Origin: Pyrinomonadaceae bacterium | GTDB lineage: Bacteria; Acidobacteriota; Blastocatellia; Pyrinomonadales; Pyrinomonadaceae | DNA: 64,000 bases | Direction of reading: 5' to 3' | NCBI GenBank assembly: GCA_014534425.1 | Contig: JACVRN010000015.1 | Location: forward strand, 1 to 64,000 | Shown: positions 1 to 9,507 of the stretch, in pieces | How positions within the stretch are numbered: the first letter of the stretch is position 1 | How the letters are laid out: every line of letters starts with the position of its first letter | Position numbers and translations under genes: made by a program | Notes under the pieces: model-generated | What the model was told of the DNA's origin: nothing | The model's database searches: none | Seen by the model: the letters and a program-made list of their open reading frames with translations, nothing else

Positions 1-91
1 GTCTCTGCCGCCGGTAGCTCCACATAACAATCGCCCAGAGAAGGAGACCTCCGAGCAGGAAGAGCATCAGGCTGCGTAAGAATGAGCGCAT
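1..91 (-). CDS. N-terminus of a membrane-anchored protein downstream of MBOAT (partial)
   Basis: Only the first 30 codons lie in the window; the gene continues past the left edge. The ATG is at 91 on the minus strand, 13 bases after the MBOAT stop, so the two are probably co-transcribed. The visible peptide opens MRSFLRSLMLFLLGG and continues as a hydrophobic stretch followed by basic residues, which looks like an N-terminal signal anchor. Genes in this position after an AlgI-like MBOAT often encode an AlgJ/AlgX-like or SGNH-type partner of the O-acetyltransferase with just such an anchor. That identity is inferred from context; the visible sequence cannot prove it. Confidence 0.55.
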   Translation of the reverse strand, partial: MRSFLRSLMLFLLGGLLLWAIVMWSYRRQR

Positions 92-104
92 CGTTTTGAG
101 CGGT

Positions 105-1565
105 TCAGAATTGATAATAGTAAAACTGGCTGACGACGAACGTGCCGAAATAAAGTATCAGGAAAATCAGGGCGTAATAAGTCAGCCACCTGAAAGCCCT
201 GGGCCATGCGTCCAGGTTGACCTTCGAATAATATTGCAGCCCATCGACTACGGCGAAGCCCACGAGGAAGAGAATCAGCTTTCTCCCCGCGAGCGGATAT
301 TCCGGGTACGGGCGCAACAATTCGACAATCGAATAGTAAGCATGGATGTTCAAAGCGTCCGAGAAGATTTTCCTGAGTATCAGGAAAGCCGTCTGCAAAT
401 TGGGCGCACGAAAAAAGACCCACGTCAGGCAGATAAAGAGAAACGTCAGCAGTATCTTTAAAGATGTTCCGAGCCGCGAGCGAAAGTCTTCTCTGACTTC
501 GACCGCGCCTCTCATTTTTCTTCGCCGCACGGACGCGGGCAAAACTGCTACGCCGTTGATGCCGCCCCACAAGACGAAGTTCCATGATGCTCCGTGCCAG
601 AGACCGCTCAGGATAAAAGTTATAAGCACGTTCAAGGCTCTACGCAATCTTGAGCTTCTCATCCCGCCGAGCGAAAAAAAGAGATAGTCCCTGAACCAAC
701 TCATCAAAGAGATGTGCCAGCGACGCCAGAACTCTGCGGGCGATTGCGAGAAATAGGGATGCGCGAAATTAGGCACCGATTCCAGCCCAAGCAGCCTGCC
801 CGTTCCAATCGCTATGTCCGAATAGGCTGAGAAGTCGCAGTAAATCTGGAAGGCGAAGCAAAGGGTCGCAAACAGCAGTTGAGGCCCTGGCCGCGTCTGT
901 GCCTGAGAGTAAGCCAGATTCACAACCGGCGCGAGGTGGTCTGCCATCACCATCTTTTTGAAGAGGCCCCAGACTATCTGCCTGCACCCCATGACCGCCA
1001 ACGGATAATCGAAGCGGCGCTCATTGAGTAGCTGTTTGAGAAGATTGCCCGCCCTGTCAATCGGCCCCGCGAGAAGTTGCGGAAAGAAAGCTACGTAGGC
1101 CAGGTAAGCTGCGAGATTATTTGTAGGCTCCCTTTGCCGCCTGTAAACATCAATCGTGTAGCTGAGCGATTTGAAGGTATAAAAGCTTATGCCCACGGGC
1201 AGGATAAGATTCAGGAGCAAAGGGTCTGTGTGCCAGCCCAGTGATTCCGCCACACGGCGAAAATTCTCCGCGAAGAAATTGAAGTACTTGAAGAGGGCGA
1301 GCACGCCTATGCCACTTGAGATGCTCAGGGCCAAGAGCGCACGCCGCGCGCTTAAAGAGCGTGCGCGGGCCAACGCTAACCCGACGCCGAAATCTACGAG
1401 GCTCGTGTAGAGCAGCAAAGCACCGAAGCGCGTGTCCCAGGTAGCATAAAAAAAGTAGCTGGCAATGATGAGTAAAACATTTTGCGGGTCTCTTCGCTTC
1501 ACAAGCCAGTAGAGGGCGAAGCAGATGGCGAAGAAGAGAAAATAGGTGGGAGTGGTGATTGCCAT
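105..1565 (-). CDS. MBOAT family O-acyltransferase (AlgI-like)
   Basis: A 486-residue polytopic membrane protein, close to the usual length of AlgI/DltB-type membrane-bound O-acyltransferases. It carries the family signatures: WRRWHISL at about 280-287 and the catalytic-histidine segment LWHGASWNF at about 322-330, with GISFYTFKSLSY near 125-137. Enzymes of this class pass an acyl group, usually acetyl, across the inner membrane to a polysaccharide partner in the periplasm. It lies 13 bases from the methyltransferase stop upstream and 13 bases from the anchored protein downstream, so it ends a polysaccharide operon that also holds an ABC exporter. The role in O-acetylating an exported glycan is inferred from family and neighbours; the acceptor is unknown. 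Confidence 0.9.
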   Translation of the reverse strand: MAITTPTYFLFFAICFALYWLVKRRDPQNVLLIIASYFFYATWDTRFGALLLYTSLVDFGVGLALARARSLSARRALLALSISSGIGVLALFKYFNFFAENFRRVAESLGWHTDPLLLNLILPVGISFYTFKSLSYTIDVYRRQREPTNNLAAYLAYVAFFPQLLAGPIDRAGNLLKQLLNERRFDYPLAVMGCRQIVWGLFKKMVMADHLAPVVNLAYSQAQTRPGPQLLFATLCFAFQIYCDFSAYSDIAIGTGRLLGLESVPNFAHPYFSQSPAEFWRRWHISLMSWFRDYLFFSLGGMRSSRLRRALNVLITFILSGLWHGASWNFVLWGGINGVAVLPASVRRRKMRGAVEVREDFRSRLGTSLKILLTFLFICLTWVFFRAPNLQTAFLILRKIFSDALNIHAYYSIVELLRPYPEYPLAGRKLILFLVGFAVVDGLQYYSKVNLDAWPRAFRWLTYYALIFLILYFGTFVVSQFYYYQF

Positions 1566-1578
1566 GTCTCAGGTCGAG

Positions 1579-2409
1579 TTAGAGCTTTCCCGAAAAGCGG
1601 TCGCTCTTGATGGCAAGAATCATTGTGCGTGGAAAGGTTATGGTCAGGCGCTTGTAAGAGGCGGCAGAATAATCGTGCTGCTCAAGCACAAGGTCAAAGC
1701 CGGAGCGCAGCAGGGCTTTGAGGAGCGATTCCTTTGTGAGCCAAAAGGAACTGCGATTTGAGTAAGAGGCCCAGAGCTGGTCTTCACGCTCCGCTCTTTC
1801 GTCATACTCAAAAAACCAGCGCCCCTCGTAAACTTCGTCCACGTCTTTCATAGCCACAAGCGGGCCAAGCTTGAGACGCGTATCTAGACGAGCAAGCCCC
1901 TCGTCTTCAGTCGGGGCGTAGTGCGAGTCGACTATGAGAAGGCTGCGGGTCGCTGCTGCTACCTGTCGCAGCCATGCGCTCGGACTGTCCAGGTGATAGA
2001 GGATGCCGAGCGCGAGCGTGACATCAAAGATGCCGAACCGCTCGCGGGTAAAATTTTTTACGTCGTCCATCTCGAAGCTCAAATTACGCAGCCCGAAATG
2101 CTCTTTCAGGAGTTGCAGTTTCTCGAAATTCTTCCAGCGCGCTTCAATCCCCGTAACATTCATGCCGAGTTGCGCGAGCGCGAGCGCAAAGCCTCCTTCA
2201 AGGCTGCCGAGGTCAACCGCGCTGAGGGCCGCGAAGTTGTCCCTGTAAAGAAAGCGCAGGACGCGCAGGATTGCCTTCAGGCGCAAGTCCGTCTCTATGA
2301 AATCGGGCTGGCCCGGCATGGTCGTCACCTCTTCGCTCAAGCGTACATTGTGTGAAGTCCAAAGCTGGCTTGCGAGCCGCCGCCGCAATTCCTCATCAGG
2401 TAAGGTCAT
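1579..2409 (-). CDS. class I SAM-dependent methyltransferase
   Basis: A soluble protein of about 276 residues with a class I methyltransferase core. The SAM-binding motif I reads VDLGSLEGGFA, followed by the acidic strand end in VTGIEAR and a motif-IV-like segment DVTLALGILYHLDSP that resembles tRNA-wobble or sugar methyltransferases of the Methyltransf_23/25 groups. The reading frame is open up to a TTG at 2433, but the ATG at 2409 is preferred because GGAG stands six bases before it and nothing resembling a ribosome site precedes the TTG. The gene sits between the large methyltransferase-glycosyltransferase gene and the MBOAT gene with short spacers, so its substrate is probably a sugar or lipid-linked glycan. 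The exact substrate cannot be read from the sequence. Confidence 0.82.
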   Translation of the reverse strand: MTLPDEELRRRLASQLWTSHNVRLSEEVTTMPGQPDFIETDLRLKAILRVLRFLYRDNFAALSAVDLGSLEGGFALALAQLGMNVTGIEARWKNFEKLQLLKEHFGLRNLSFEMDDVKNFTRERFGIFDVTLALGILYHLDSPSAWLRQVAAATRSLLIVDSHYAPTEDEGLARLDTRLKLGPLVAMKDVDEVYEGRWFFEYDERAEREDQLWASYSNRSSFWLTKESLLKALLRSGFDLVLEQHDYSAASYKRLTITFPRTMILAIKSDRFSGKL

Positions 2410-2438
2410 CAGACGCTCCACGAAATTAATCAACGCAT

Positions 2439-5420
2439 TCAGGGCTTCGGCGTGCGCTCGAATTTTAGCGAGCCGTTACTGTGCGGTACCCAACGGGTCT
2501 TCCACTTGGCTTCAAAGCGGCGACGATTCTCGTCAAAGAGCGCCGCGTACTCGCCCGTCTCAATCAGCTTTTTGAAGGCAGCCTGCCCGAAGTGATGCAC
2601 GAAGGCATCTGCCGCGCAAACGACCTTGTAGCCAGCAGCCTTCACGCGCTCCGTGTAATCGTCGTCTTCAAACATCCCTACGCCGAACTGTTCGTCAAGC
2701 GGGCCGACGCGCTCAAAGGTATCGCGGCGCATAGCAAGGCAGAACATAGCGAGCATGCGTATGCTTGCCGACTCCGATTCATGAAGACGTGCGCGCTCCG
2801 ACGCGAACCTTTCCATCTCCGACCATGTCTTGTAATCCACTTCTACCTTAGCTTCGTTCCCGACGAAGTTTGTGACCGGGCCGACGATGCCTACCTGCGG
2901 GTCGTCCAGGTGTTTTAAGAGAAGCGTCAGCCAGCCCGGCGGGACTACAGTGTCGTTATTGAGAAGCACGATATACTTGCCGCGACTCATGCCAATGCCC
3001 TGATTGTTCGCTCTGGCAAAGCCTTGATTGTCCGGGTTGAGTATGACGTGAATATTCGGGTGAGTGTCCGCAAGGCGGCGCAGGAATTCAGGAGTCGCGT
3101 CCGCAGAGTTGTTGTCTATGACTATCACCTCGTAGTTTAGGTATTCGGTGTTGCGAAGGATGCTCTCAAGGCAGAGCATGTTCAGGGCCAGATTGTTGTA
3201 GGTGACTATGACTATGCTCGCAAGCGGCGTGGCTTCGGAAAGCGAACCGATTATTGTTTCGTACCTATCGCGCCAATCATTGCGGCTGGCGAACTCTCTG
3301 CGGCGCTCTCTTATTTGAGGGTCATCTTCGTGTACGGCTGCGTCGAGTTTGTCGAGGAACTCCTCTCGACTTCGCGCGATGTAAATATAGTCTTCGTAGG
3401 ATTGAAGCTCGGAGAGCGCTACGGAGACTACGGGCTTGCCCGCGCTCAGGTACTCGTACATCTTCACGGGGTCTGTGGCGTGCGTGATGCGGCTGAGCTT
3501 GAATGGAATCAGGCAGGCGTCGAAGTGATAAAGATATTGCGGCATAGTTTCGTAGGGTTGCTGACCGAGAAGCCGCACGTTCAGCAGCGACGAGAGGCGC
3601 GAAACGTCAACGTCGAAGACTCCGCCGAGCAGGACGAATGAATATTGGGGCCGCTCGCTTGCTACGTAGGTCATTAGCTCTACGTCGAACCAGTCGGCAA
3701 TTGCGCCGAAGAAGCCTACGACCGCGCGGGAGTCCTTTTTAATAAGCTCGTTCGGCTGGCAGCGTCTCTCGTAATATTCAAAATCGACCGCGTTTCGCGC
3801 CAGCGCAGTAGGCCCTTTCCTCTCTCTGCCTTTATCGAGCAGGCTAGCGGAACTTACAACCAGCAGGTCGCAATCCCTCACCAGTTCATGCTCGGCCCTT
3901 GCGACCATTTGTGTGACGCCGGGAAAATCTTCCCACTCGTCCATGCAGTCGTAAACGACAGGCCAACCCCATCTTTCTCTCGCCGCGAGCGCAACACGCG
4001 TCCAAGAAGGAGTCATGACGTAGCCTATTGCCCCATCAATGTTGCACGCGAGCTTTAGTTCATTCAGAGACCGAAGCAGGGAGTCCGCGTTCGTGCCTTT
4101 GACCACTTCCTGATTGATGCGCGGCTGGTGCTCGGATGCCAGCGTCACCTCGTAAACGTTCTTCTTAATCTCCGTCAAAGAGAAGCGCGGGTGTGCTTGA
4201 GGGGGAAGAACTTCTTTGAGCTTGATGAGAAAAACCCTGTGGCCGTGCGCGGCGAATTGCGACATTAGCTGTTGCGGTCGCTGGTATCTGAAATCCCAGT
4301 CGATAATCGAAAAACAGATTACGTCCGTCTTGTGAAGAGGCGCGGGCGCTTGCTTCTCAAGAAGCTTCAATATCTGTTTACTGTCCGGCGATGGAAGCAG
4401 AGCTATGGAATCCTTTAGCCGGTCGCTCATGCAGGCTTTGGGCGCGACGGGCGCGCACGTCACAAGGCTTTCGACTTCGCTCTGCACTCCGGGGCCGTGC
4501 CCGTTGAGACGCTTTCTCAATGGCTTAATCAGCCTGTCATACACAGGCTCGAAAAAGCGCATCTTGATGCGGCCAAGCCTGTTGGCCCAACGCCATGACC
4601 TTGTGTTGAGAATCAGGTTTAGCCTTGTATCAACCGCCGTGAGTTCCGCCGAAAGGGCGTCGATTGTCTCCTGCTGCGCGGCTATGGTCTTTAACTGCGC
4701 GTCGCTTTCATGCTCTTTATCCGGGCGAACCTGAAGGCGCTGGCCTAGCTGTGAAAAGTACTCGCGCACAATTGATTGCTCTTCCGGCGTTGCCGACAAG
4801 AGCTTGTCCAGAGCTTCGGGCGTGCGGGAGCCTGTCGCAAGCAGTCCCAATCCGTGCTCGTGCTTGAACTCAAAGTGCGGGTAAATCTGTTTGAGTTCTT
4901 CCCAGAGCCTACACACTCCTGAGTCGCGCACCGTTATGTTGTGAAGAAGCAGAACACCGCGCTCGCCGTTCATCTTTGGCAGCCACGTTTCGAAGTCGTG
5001 CGTGACCGCTTCGTAAGTGTGAAGGCCGTCTATGTGAAGCAGGTCAATCGTGCCGTCTTCAAAATCAGAGACGGCGTGGTCGAACCTGCTCTGTATGAGA
5101 GAAGAGAACTCGCCGTACAAAGGGTCGTGATAGGCGCGCAGGTCTTTCAGGGCTTCCGCGCCGTCGTGGAATCCGTCCTGCTCGAAGTCTTCCCAAGTAC
5201 CTACGGCTAAGCAGCGCGTCTCCAAATTCAGTTCTTTGACGGCCTGACAAAAGGCGCAATAGGAAACTCCGCTAAAGGTGCCTAGCTCGACCAGCAGGCG
5301 CGGCCTGAGAGCATCCACCAGAAACATCCCGAAAGGAATGTGCGCGGCCCATGCGCTTAGGGTAAGCCTCTGCGGGTAAGAAAGTGAGACGGGATAATCC
5401 AGGGGATTGAACTTTGACAT
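2439..5420 (-). CDS. trifunctional methyltransferase-glycosyltransferase-glycosyltransferase
   Basis: A 993-residue protein with three enzyme modules. Residues about 1-210 form a Methyltransf_24/CmcI-like class I methyltransferase ([13 protein letters not shown], then [12 protein letters not shown]). A short coiled coil around 235-270 leads to a GT-B fold region at about 365-690, seen in [19 protein letters not shown] and the donor-side segment [15 protein letters not shown]. Residues about 700-990 form a GT-A family 2 glycosyltransferase ([21 protein letters not shown] motif in [11 protein letters not shown]). The protein would modify and extend a cytoplasmic lipid-linked glycan before export. 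It follows the Wzt gene by about 60 bases. Such mosaic proteins occur in O-antigen and exopolysaccharide loci, but sugar donors and linkages cannot be predicted here. Confidence 0.87.
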   Translation of the reverse strand: MSKFNPLDYPVSLSYPQRLTLSAWAAHIPFGMFLVDALRPRLLVELGTFSGVSYCAFCQAVKELNLETRCLAVGTWEDFEQDGFHDGAEALKDLRAYHDPLYGEFSSLIQSRFDHAVSDFEDGTIDLLHIDGLHTYEAVTHDFETWLPKMNGERGVLLLHNITVRDSGVCRLWEELKQIYPHFEFKHEHGLGLLATGSRTPEALDKLLSATPEEQSIVREYFSQLGQRLQVRPDKEHESDAQLKTIAAQQETIDALSAELTAVDTRLNLILNTRSWRWANRLGRIKMRFFEPVYDRLIKPLRKRLNGHGPGVQSEVESLVTCAPVAPKACMSDRLKDSIALLPSPDSKQILKLLEKQAPAPLHKTDVICFSIIDWDFRYQRPQQLMSQFAAHGHRVFLIKLKEVLPPQAHPRFSLTEIKKNVYEVTLASEHQPRINQEVVKGTNADSLLRSLNELKLACNIDGAIGYVMTPSWTRVALAARERWGWPVVYDCMDEWEDFPGVTQMVARAEHELVRDCDLLVVSSASLLDKGRERKGPTALARNAVDFEYYERRCQPNELIKKDSRAVVGFFGAIADWFDVELMTYVASERPQYSFVLLGGVFDVDVSRLSSLLNVRLLGQQPYETMPQYLYHFDACLIPFKLSRITHATDPVKMYEYLSAGKPVVSVALSELQSYEDYIYIARSREEFLDKLDAAVHEDDPQIRERRREFASRNDWRDRYETIIGSLSEATPLASIVIVTYNNLALNMLCLESILRNTEYLNYEVIVIDNNSADATPEFLRRLADTHPNIHVILNPDNQGFARANNQGIGMSRGKYIVLLNNDTVVPPGWLTLLLKHLDDPQVGIVGPVTNFVGNEAKVEVDYKTWSEMERFASERARLHESESASIRMLAMFCLAMRRDTFERVGPLDEQFGVGMFEDDDYTERVKAAGYKVVCAADAFVHHFGQAAFKKLIETGEYAALFDENRRRFEAKWKTRWVPHSNGSLKFERTPKP

Positions 5421-5479
5421 TCTCTTGCGACCGATTCGATAAGCGTAAAAAGCGGCTTACGGTTTAGACCTACAGTTTC

Positions 5480-6727
5480 TCACTCGACGCGCTCCCACGA
5501 AGAGGCCATGAGAACAGGGCCATAAACGGGGCTGTATGCCTCGCCGTTTCCGAAACTGTTGCGCCAGATAACTTCAAACCACGCGGCGTTGTGCAGCCCG
5601 TCAATCATGCCCTGGTATTTATTATCAAGGCTCAAGCTCAAAAGGTATCTGCCGCTCCCCAGTTGTAGCTGCGGCAAGCAGCAGCGAATGCGGCTTGGGC
5701 CTTCTATGTCGGGAAAGCGCTCTTCCTGAAAATAGGTGGCGGCGGTAGTGATGCGCTGGCCCGTGCTGTCTTCTATGGAGAAAGCGATTCGGGGTTCGCG
5801 TATAGTCGAGTTGGGACTGATTAGCATCTCCGCGACCATAGCGTCGCCCGGATGAAAGCGCATGGTCGGCGCGTCGCTGCCGTTGTAGAGCGTCAGGCGT
5901 TGTATGACGGGCTGGCAGCCTGGCAGTCGCGCGGGGTGATTAGATAAATCGAAATCTCCATCCTCCGACTGTGAAGCATCGTTCAGGTAACGCGAGGTGA
6001 CGGAAGAACTGGAGCCTTCTTCGCTCAGCCTGCCCGACTGAATGAGAAAGACTCTGCTGCACATCTGCTGTATGGCAGCCATGTTGTGGCTGACGAAGAG
6101 GACGGTTCTGCCGTCACGACTGACCTCTTTCATCTTCCGCAGACATTTATTCTGAAAAGCAGCGTCGCCTACGGCCAGCACTTCGTCGAGCAGCAGAATC
6201 TCAGGGTCGAGGTGAGCGGCGATGGCGAAGGCCAGGCGCAGGTACATGCCGCTTGAGTAATGCTTGACGGGCATCTCCAGAAAACGCTCCATCTCGGCAA
6301 AGGCGACTATCTCGTCAAACCTTCGCTCTATCTGCTGCCGCTTCATGCCCAGAAGAGCGCCGTTGAGGAAAATATTCTCGCGCCCCGAAAGGTCTGGATG
6401 AAAGCCCGTGCCGACCTCCATCAAACTGCCCACGGTTCCGTACAGGTCTGCATAGCCTGCGGTCGGTCTGGTGATGCGCGAGAGGATTTTAAGCAGAGTG
6501 CTTTTGCCTGCGCCGTTGCGGCCTATGATGCCTACGACTTCGCCTGGCCGAATCTCGAAGCTCACGTCACGAAGCGCCCACAGGTCGTCTTCGCCATCTC
6601 TTCTACGGCGCGAGAAGGGCGATGCGAGCTTTCCCATGAACGCCTCTCGCAGCGTAGGAGCAGCGATTGAGCGTTGGCCCAGGCGGTACAGCTTGCTCAG
6701 CTTCTCGACTTTGATAATCGGTCTCAT
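5480..6727 (-). CDS. wzt: polysaccharide ABC transporter ATP-binding protein (Wzt-like)
   Basis: About 415 residues. The N-terminal nucleotide-binding domain has Walker A GRNGAGKST, the signature YSSGMYLRLAFA and Walker B LLLDEVLAVGD, in the sequence style of the Wzt/TagH/KpsT group. A C-terminal domain of about 170 residues beyond the ATPase matches the Wzt_C type, which in O9a/O8-type systems binds the modified end of the O-polysaccharide. The frame is open to a TTG at 6760 that would overlap the permease gene; the ATG at 6727 (MRPIIKVEKL) matches where Wzt proteins normally begin and is chosen. With the permease upstream it forms the exporter that flips a finished, end-modified glycan across the inner membrane. 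Confidence 0.9.
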   Translation of the reverse strand: MRPIIKVEKLSKLYRLGQRSIAAPTLREAFMGKLASPFSRRRRDGEDDLWALRDVSFEIRPGEVVGIIGRNGAGKSTLLKILSRITRPTAGYADLYGTVGSLMEVGTGFHPDLSGRENIFLNGALLGMKRQQIERRFDEIVAFAEMERFLEMPVKHYSSGMYLRLAFAIAAHLDPEILLLDEVLAVGDAAFQNKCLRKMKEVSRDGRTVLFVSHNMAAIQQMCSRVFLIQSGRLSEEGSSSSVTSRYLNDASQSEDGDFDLSNHPARLPGCQPVIQRLTLYNGSDAPTMRFHPGDAMVAEMLISPNSTIREPRIAFSIEDSTGQRITTAATYFQEERFPDIEGPSRIRCCLPQLQLGSGRYLLSLSLDNKYQGMIDGLHNAAWFEVIWRNSFGNGEAYSPVYGPVLMASSWERVE

Positions 6728-6752
6728 TAATTCAGGCCGCTCGTCTCTTCGG

Positions 6753-7658
6753 CTAAACAACGTCTGCGAAGCTCTCTTCGGCAGAGTGAAACGCGTAGGT
6801 TGAATAAACCAGCAGCGCGCCCGTGACTATGACGGAGAAAGCAATGCTCGGCCAATCAAGCTTCAGGTTGAAAAGACAGGCGCGCATCCCCTCTATGATT
6901 CCAACCAGTGGATTGAGCGAATAAACCGAGCGCCACTTTTCAGGCACCACGCTGGAAGAGTAAACGATGGGCGAGGTGAACATCCAAAGTTGAAGCAGGA
7001 CGGGCAGCAGCGTGCCTACGTCTCTGTACCTGACGTTCAGTGCGGCAGACCACAGGCCGCAGGCCACTGCGAGCAGCGTCAACTCCGCGACCAGCGCAGG
7101 GAATAACAGCAGCTTCCATGAAGGCTCAAAGCCGTAATAGAAGAGCAGTGCGAAGAGTATGACGGCTGCCACGCAGAAGTCCGCCAGGCGAACGGCGACC
7201 GATGCCGCCGGAAGAAAGAGGCGCGGGAAGTAGACTTTGGTTATCAAATGCGCGCCGCCCACAAGGCTCTGGCTGCTGCTCAAGACGGCGTTGTTAAAGA
7301 AGGCCCAGGGCAGAAGCCCCGCGTAAACGAAGATTGAATAGGGCAAGCCGCTCGAAGGCACTCCGACCAGCATGCCCAGAAAGACTGTAAAGATAAGGGC
7401 CATCAAAACCGGTTGCAGGACTACCCACGCAGCGCCCAGGGCAGCCTGTTTATAACGCGCCTTCAAATCTCTCCAGACCAGGAAATAGAATAGCTCGTGA
7501 TACTCCTGCAACTCTCCAACATCCAGCAAGGCCCACGCTCGCGCCGGTCTAATCCTGATAACAGGAACACGGGGCAGCGCGTGCGTTGAATGAGAGCTAC
7601 TTGATGGAAGGGCAGGGCCTTCATCGGGGCCGTATTCGAGCTTTTCGGAAACTAACAT
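6753..7658 (-). CDS. wzm: polysaccharide ABC transporter permease (Wzm-like)
   Basis: A permease of about 301 residues of the ABC-2 type with about six membrane segments. Family marks include FYFLVWRDLKARYKQ just before the first segment, GLLPWAFFNNAVLSS, and NVRYRDVGTLLPVLLQ in the middle, all typical of Wzm/KpsM/TagG. It pairs with the adjacent ATPase to export a lipid-linked polysaccharide. The frame opens at a GTG at 7679, but an ATG at 7658 gives MLVSEKLEYG; neither has a clear ribosome site, so the start is uncertain by seven codons. It is the first gene of the minus-strand glycan operon, with a 150-base divergent spacer before the phosphatase gene. Confidence 0.9.
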   Translation of the reverse strand: MLVSEKLEYGPDEGPALPSSSSHSTHALPRVPVIRIRPARAWALLDVGELQEYHELFYFLVWRDLKARYKQAALGAAWVVLQPVLMALIFTVFLGMLVGVPSSGLPYSIFVYAGLLPWAFFNNAVLSSSQSLVGGAHLITKVYFPRLFLPAASVAVRLADFCVAAVILFALLFYYGFEPSWKLLLFPALVAELTLLAVACGLWSAALNVRYRDVGTLLPVLLQLWMFTSPIVYSSSVVPEKWRSVYSLNPLVGIIEGMRACLFNLKLDWPSIAFSVIVTGALLVYSTYAFHSAEESFADVV

Positions 7659-7834
7659 CGTATTGCAGTCTGAATTCACGCGGCGAATGTTCGAAGGGAT
7701 TTAACTCATGCGAGGCGAGTCTACTCAAGCAGAGTTACAGGCGTCAAGACTCACACTTTGACGGTTGAATGCGATTGATGTGTAGGGGCACAGAGAGTTG
7801 AATCTTTCTTTATCCCTCAAGCATACTGTCTTAC

Positions 7835-8487
7835 ATGGGACGCACAGTTGTTGTCGGAGACATTCATGGCTGCTATGACGAGCTTCTGGACTTGCTGGAA
7901 AAAATCTCATTCGGCAGCGATGATCGTCTAGTCTCGGTCGGCGACCTCATCGTCAAGGGCGAGAAGAACAGGGAGGTGCTTGAGCTTTTCATTTCGGACA
8001 AACGCTTCTCGGCAGTTTTAGGCAATCATGACCGGAAGATGCTTCGCCACTGGAAGGGCAAGAGGGTTTCGCTCAAGAAGGCGCACGAGGATGCGATTGC
8101 CGAATTGGAAACCGGCAGGGAAAAGTATGCAAGCTATCTGGACTCCCTGCCGCTCGTTATAGAACTGGACAATCATCTGGTCGTGCATGCGGGCGTGCGA
8201 CCCGGAGTTGCCATAGGTGAGCAGGCGGTAGAGGATTTGACGGAGCTTCGCACGCTCGGCGCAGACGCACGAGTAGAGAAGGCACGCCCTGGTACGAAGA
8301 GTATGCGGGCGAGAAGACTGTTCTCTTCGGCCATTGGCCTGCGCCGTTGCCCAGGCGCGGGCCGCATGCTTTAGGGCTGGACACGGGCTGCGTCTACGGC
8401 TATCAACTGACGGCTTACATTATTGAGACCAATGAATTGGTAAACGTGCAGGCCCGACGCGCTTATGACGTGCCGCCTCAGAAATAA
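7835..8487 (+). pseudogene. PPP-family metallophosphoesterase (ApaH/PrpE-like), frameshifted
   Basis: The reading frame from the ATG at 7835 shows the metal-binding motifs of PPP-family phosphatases: GDIHG near the N-terminus, GDLIVKG (in place of the usual GDxxDRG), GNHD, and later VVHAGV. In this frame the protein degenerates after about 8266 and stops at 8374. The frame one base back, from about 8267 to a TAA at 8485-8487, encodes the missing family C-terminus with GTPWYEEY, the conserved FGHW histidine motif and GLDTGC. Restoring one base at about 8266 gives a continuous protein of about 217 residues. Family members hydrolyse Ap4A-like dinucleotides, phosphoproteins or, in yeast Ppn2, polyphosphate. 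The lesion may be real or a sequencing error; everything else looks intact. Confidence 0.8.
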
Positions 8488-8502
8488 AGAAGAAACACAC
8501 GA

Positions 8503-9507
8503 TTAGCTTCCGGCGGGTTGATGCGTCCGTGTCTCTTGAATACTCTCTTTGAGCCTTGAGTAAAAGCCCGTGGCCTTCCAGTCTGACCAGCGCGACAGCG
8601 CATTGCTGTAATGCTTGGTTCGCTCTTTGACGAAATGTTGAAGGAGCCAGAGGTCGGACGCGTGTTCCGTCACCTGCTGGCTCAATGCGCTGCCAGCATC
8701 AAGCGCGACGGCGCTTTCATTCTGCGCGTTGAGCCTCGCGCCAAGGTCGTCAATCCAGACATCGCAATCGTGCAACTCTCCGAGAGAAGTTTGTAGCTCG
8801 GCTATCTCCTTGGCGAACTCCCTTAATTCCTCTCCCAAACAGGGCGAGAAGAGTTCAAGGGAATAGCGCAGCCTCTTGGCGGCAATTCGCATCTCGTGCA
8901 GAGGCTCCACGTCGAAGGGGTTGAAAAGGCTGCTGCTCAGATCATCCAGTTCCCTGTGATGAGACAAAATCACTTCCCGGCCCATCTCTCTAAATGTTAA
9001 GCCTGTGTCCGTGCTCTCTTTCAAGTTGTTCGCCCTGCTCGCCGCAGCTTCCAGAAGCCAGGACGTGAACTTTTGTTGAAGCTCGCTTATACCTTCATCC
9101 GAGATTGCGGCTTGCAGGTGCTCGCGCGCCGCCGCTTGACGCCTTCGTCTCTCTTCTATGAACTGTTTGATTCCTGCTGCGGCCCCTTTCTTGGCCCTAC
9201 GCCTGAGCTTCTTCAAGGCCACTATCGCCACGTCTTCGTCGCGCACCGAGCCTAGAGAGCGCGCAATCTCTTTAAGCTGTTTGCGCGGCGCTTTGCCCTC
9301 GTTGAGAAAGGGGGCGAAGTCGCGCAGGAGGCTTCGCAAACGGCGCGACGCGACGCGCATGTCGTGTACGCCCTCAATGTCAGACCAATCCAGCGCCTTC
9401 GCTCTCAACTCGCACATCTCGTCCAGCCGAGTTCGCAGGATTAAGTTGATGTTGAAGAAGGCGTCGGCGTTACAATCCAGTCCTTCTATTTCTCTTGCTT
9501 TAGCCAT
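8503..9507 (-). CDS. CHAD domain protein (polyphosphate-binding)
   Basis: A 334-residue helical protein consisting of a CHAD domain. It contains the two internal halves typical of the fold, each with conserved basic residues in helices: HDMRVASRRLRSLLRDF near 50 and HEMRIAAKRLRYSLELF near 205. CHAD domains are known to bind inorganic polyphosphate through these histidine and arginine rows and to localise to polyphosphate granules. The ATG at 9507 lies inside the end of the Ppx gene, an 8-base overlap, so the two are translationally linked. Its place beside Ppx, SixA and two PPK1 genes supports the polyphosphate role. Confidence 0.9.
   Translation of the reverse strand: MAKAREIEGLDCNADAFFNINLILRTRLDEMCELRAKALDWSDIEGVHDMRVASRRLRSLLRDFAPFLNEGKAPRKQLKEIARSLGSVRDEDVAIVALKKLRRRAKKGAAAGIKQFIEERRRRQAAAREHLQAAISDEGISELQQKFTSWLLEAAASRANNLKESTDTGLTFREMGREVILSHHRELDDLSSSLFNPFDVEPLHEMRIAAKRLRYSLELFSPCLGEELREFAKEIAELQTSLGELHDCDVWIDDLGARLNAQNESAVALDAGSALSQQVTEHASDLWLLQHFVKERTKHYSNALSRWSDWKATGFYSRLKESIQETRTHQPAGS

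Noticed and set aside
6728-6760. TTG at 6760 as the start of wzt
   Set aside because: It would add 11 residues absent from typical Wzt proteins and overlap the permease; the ATG at 6727 fits the family.
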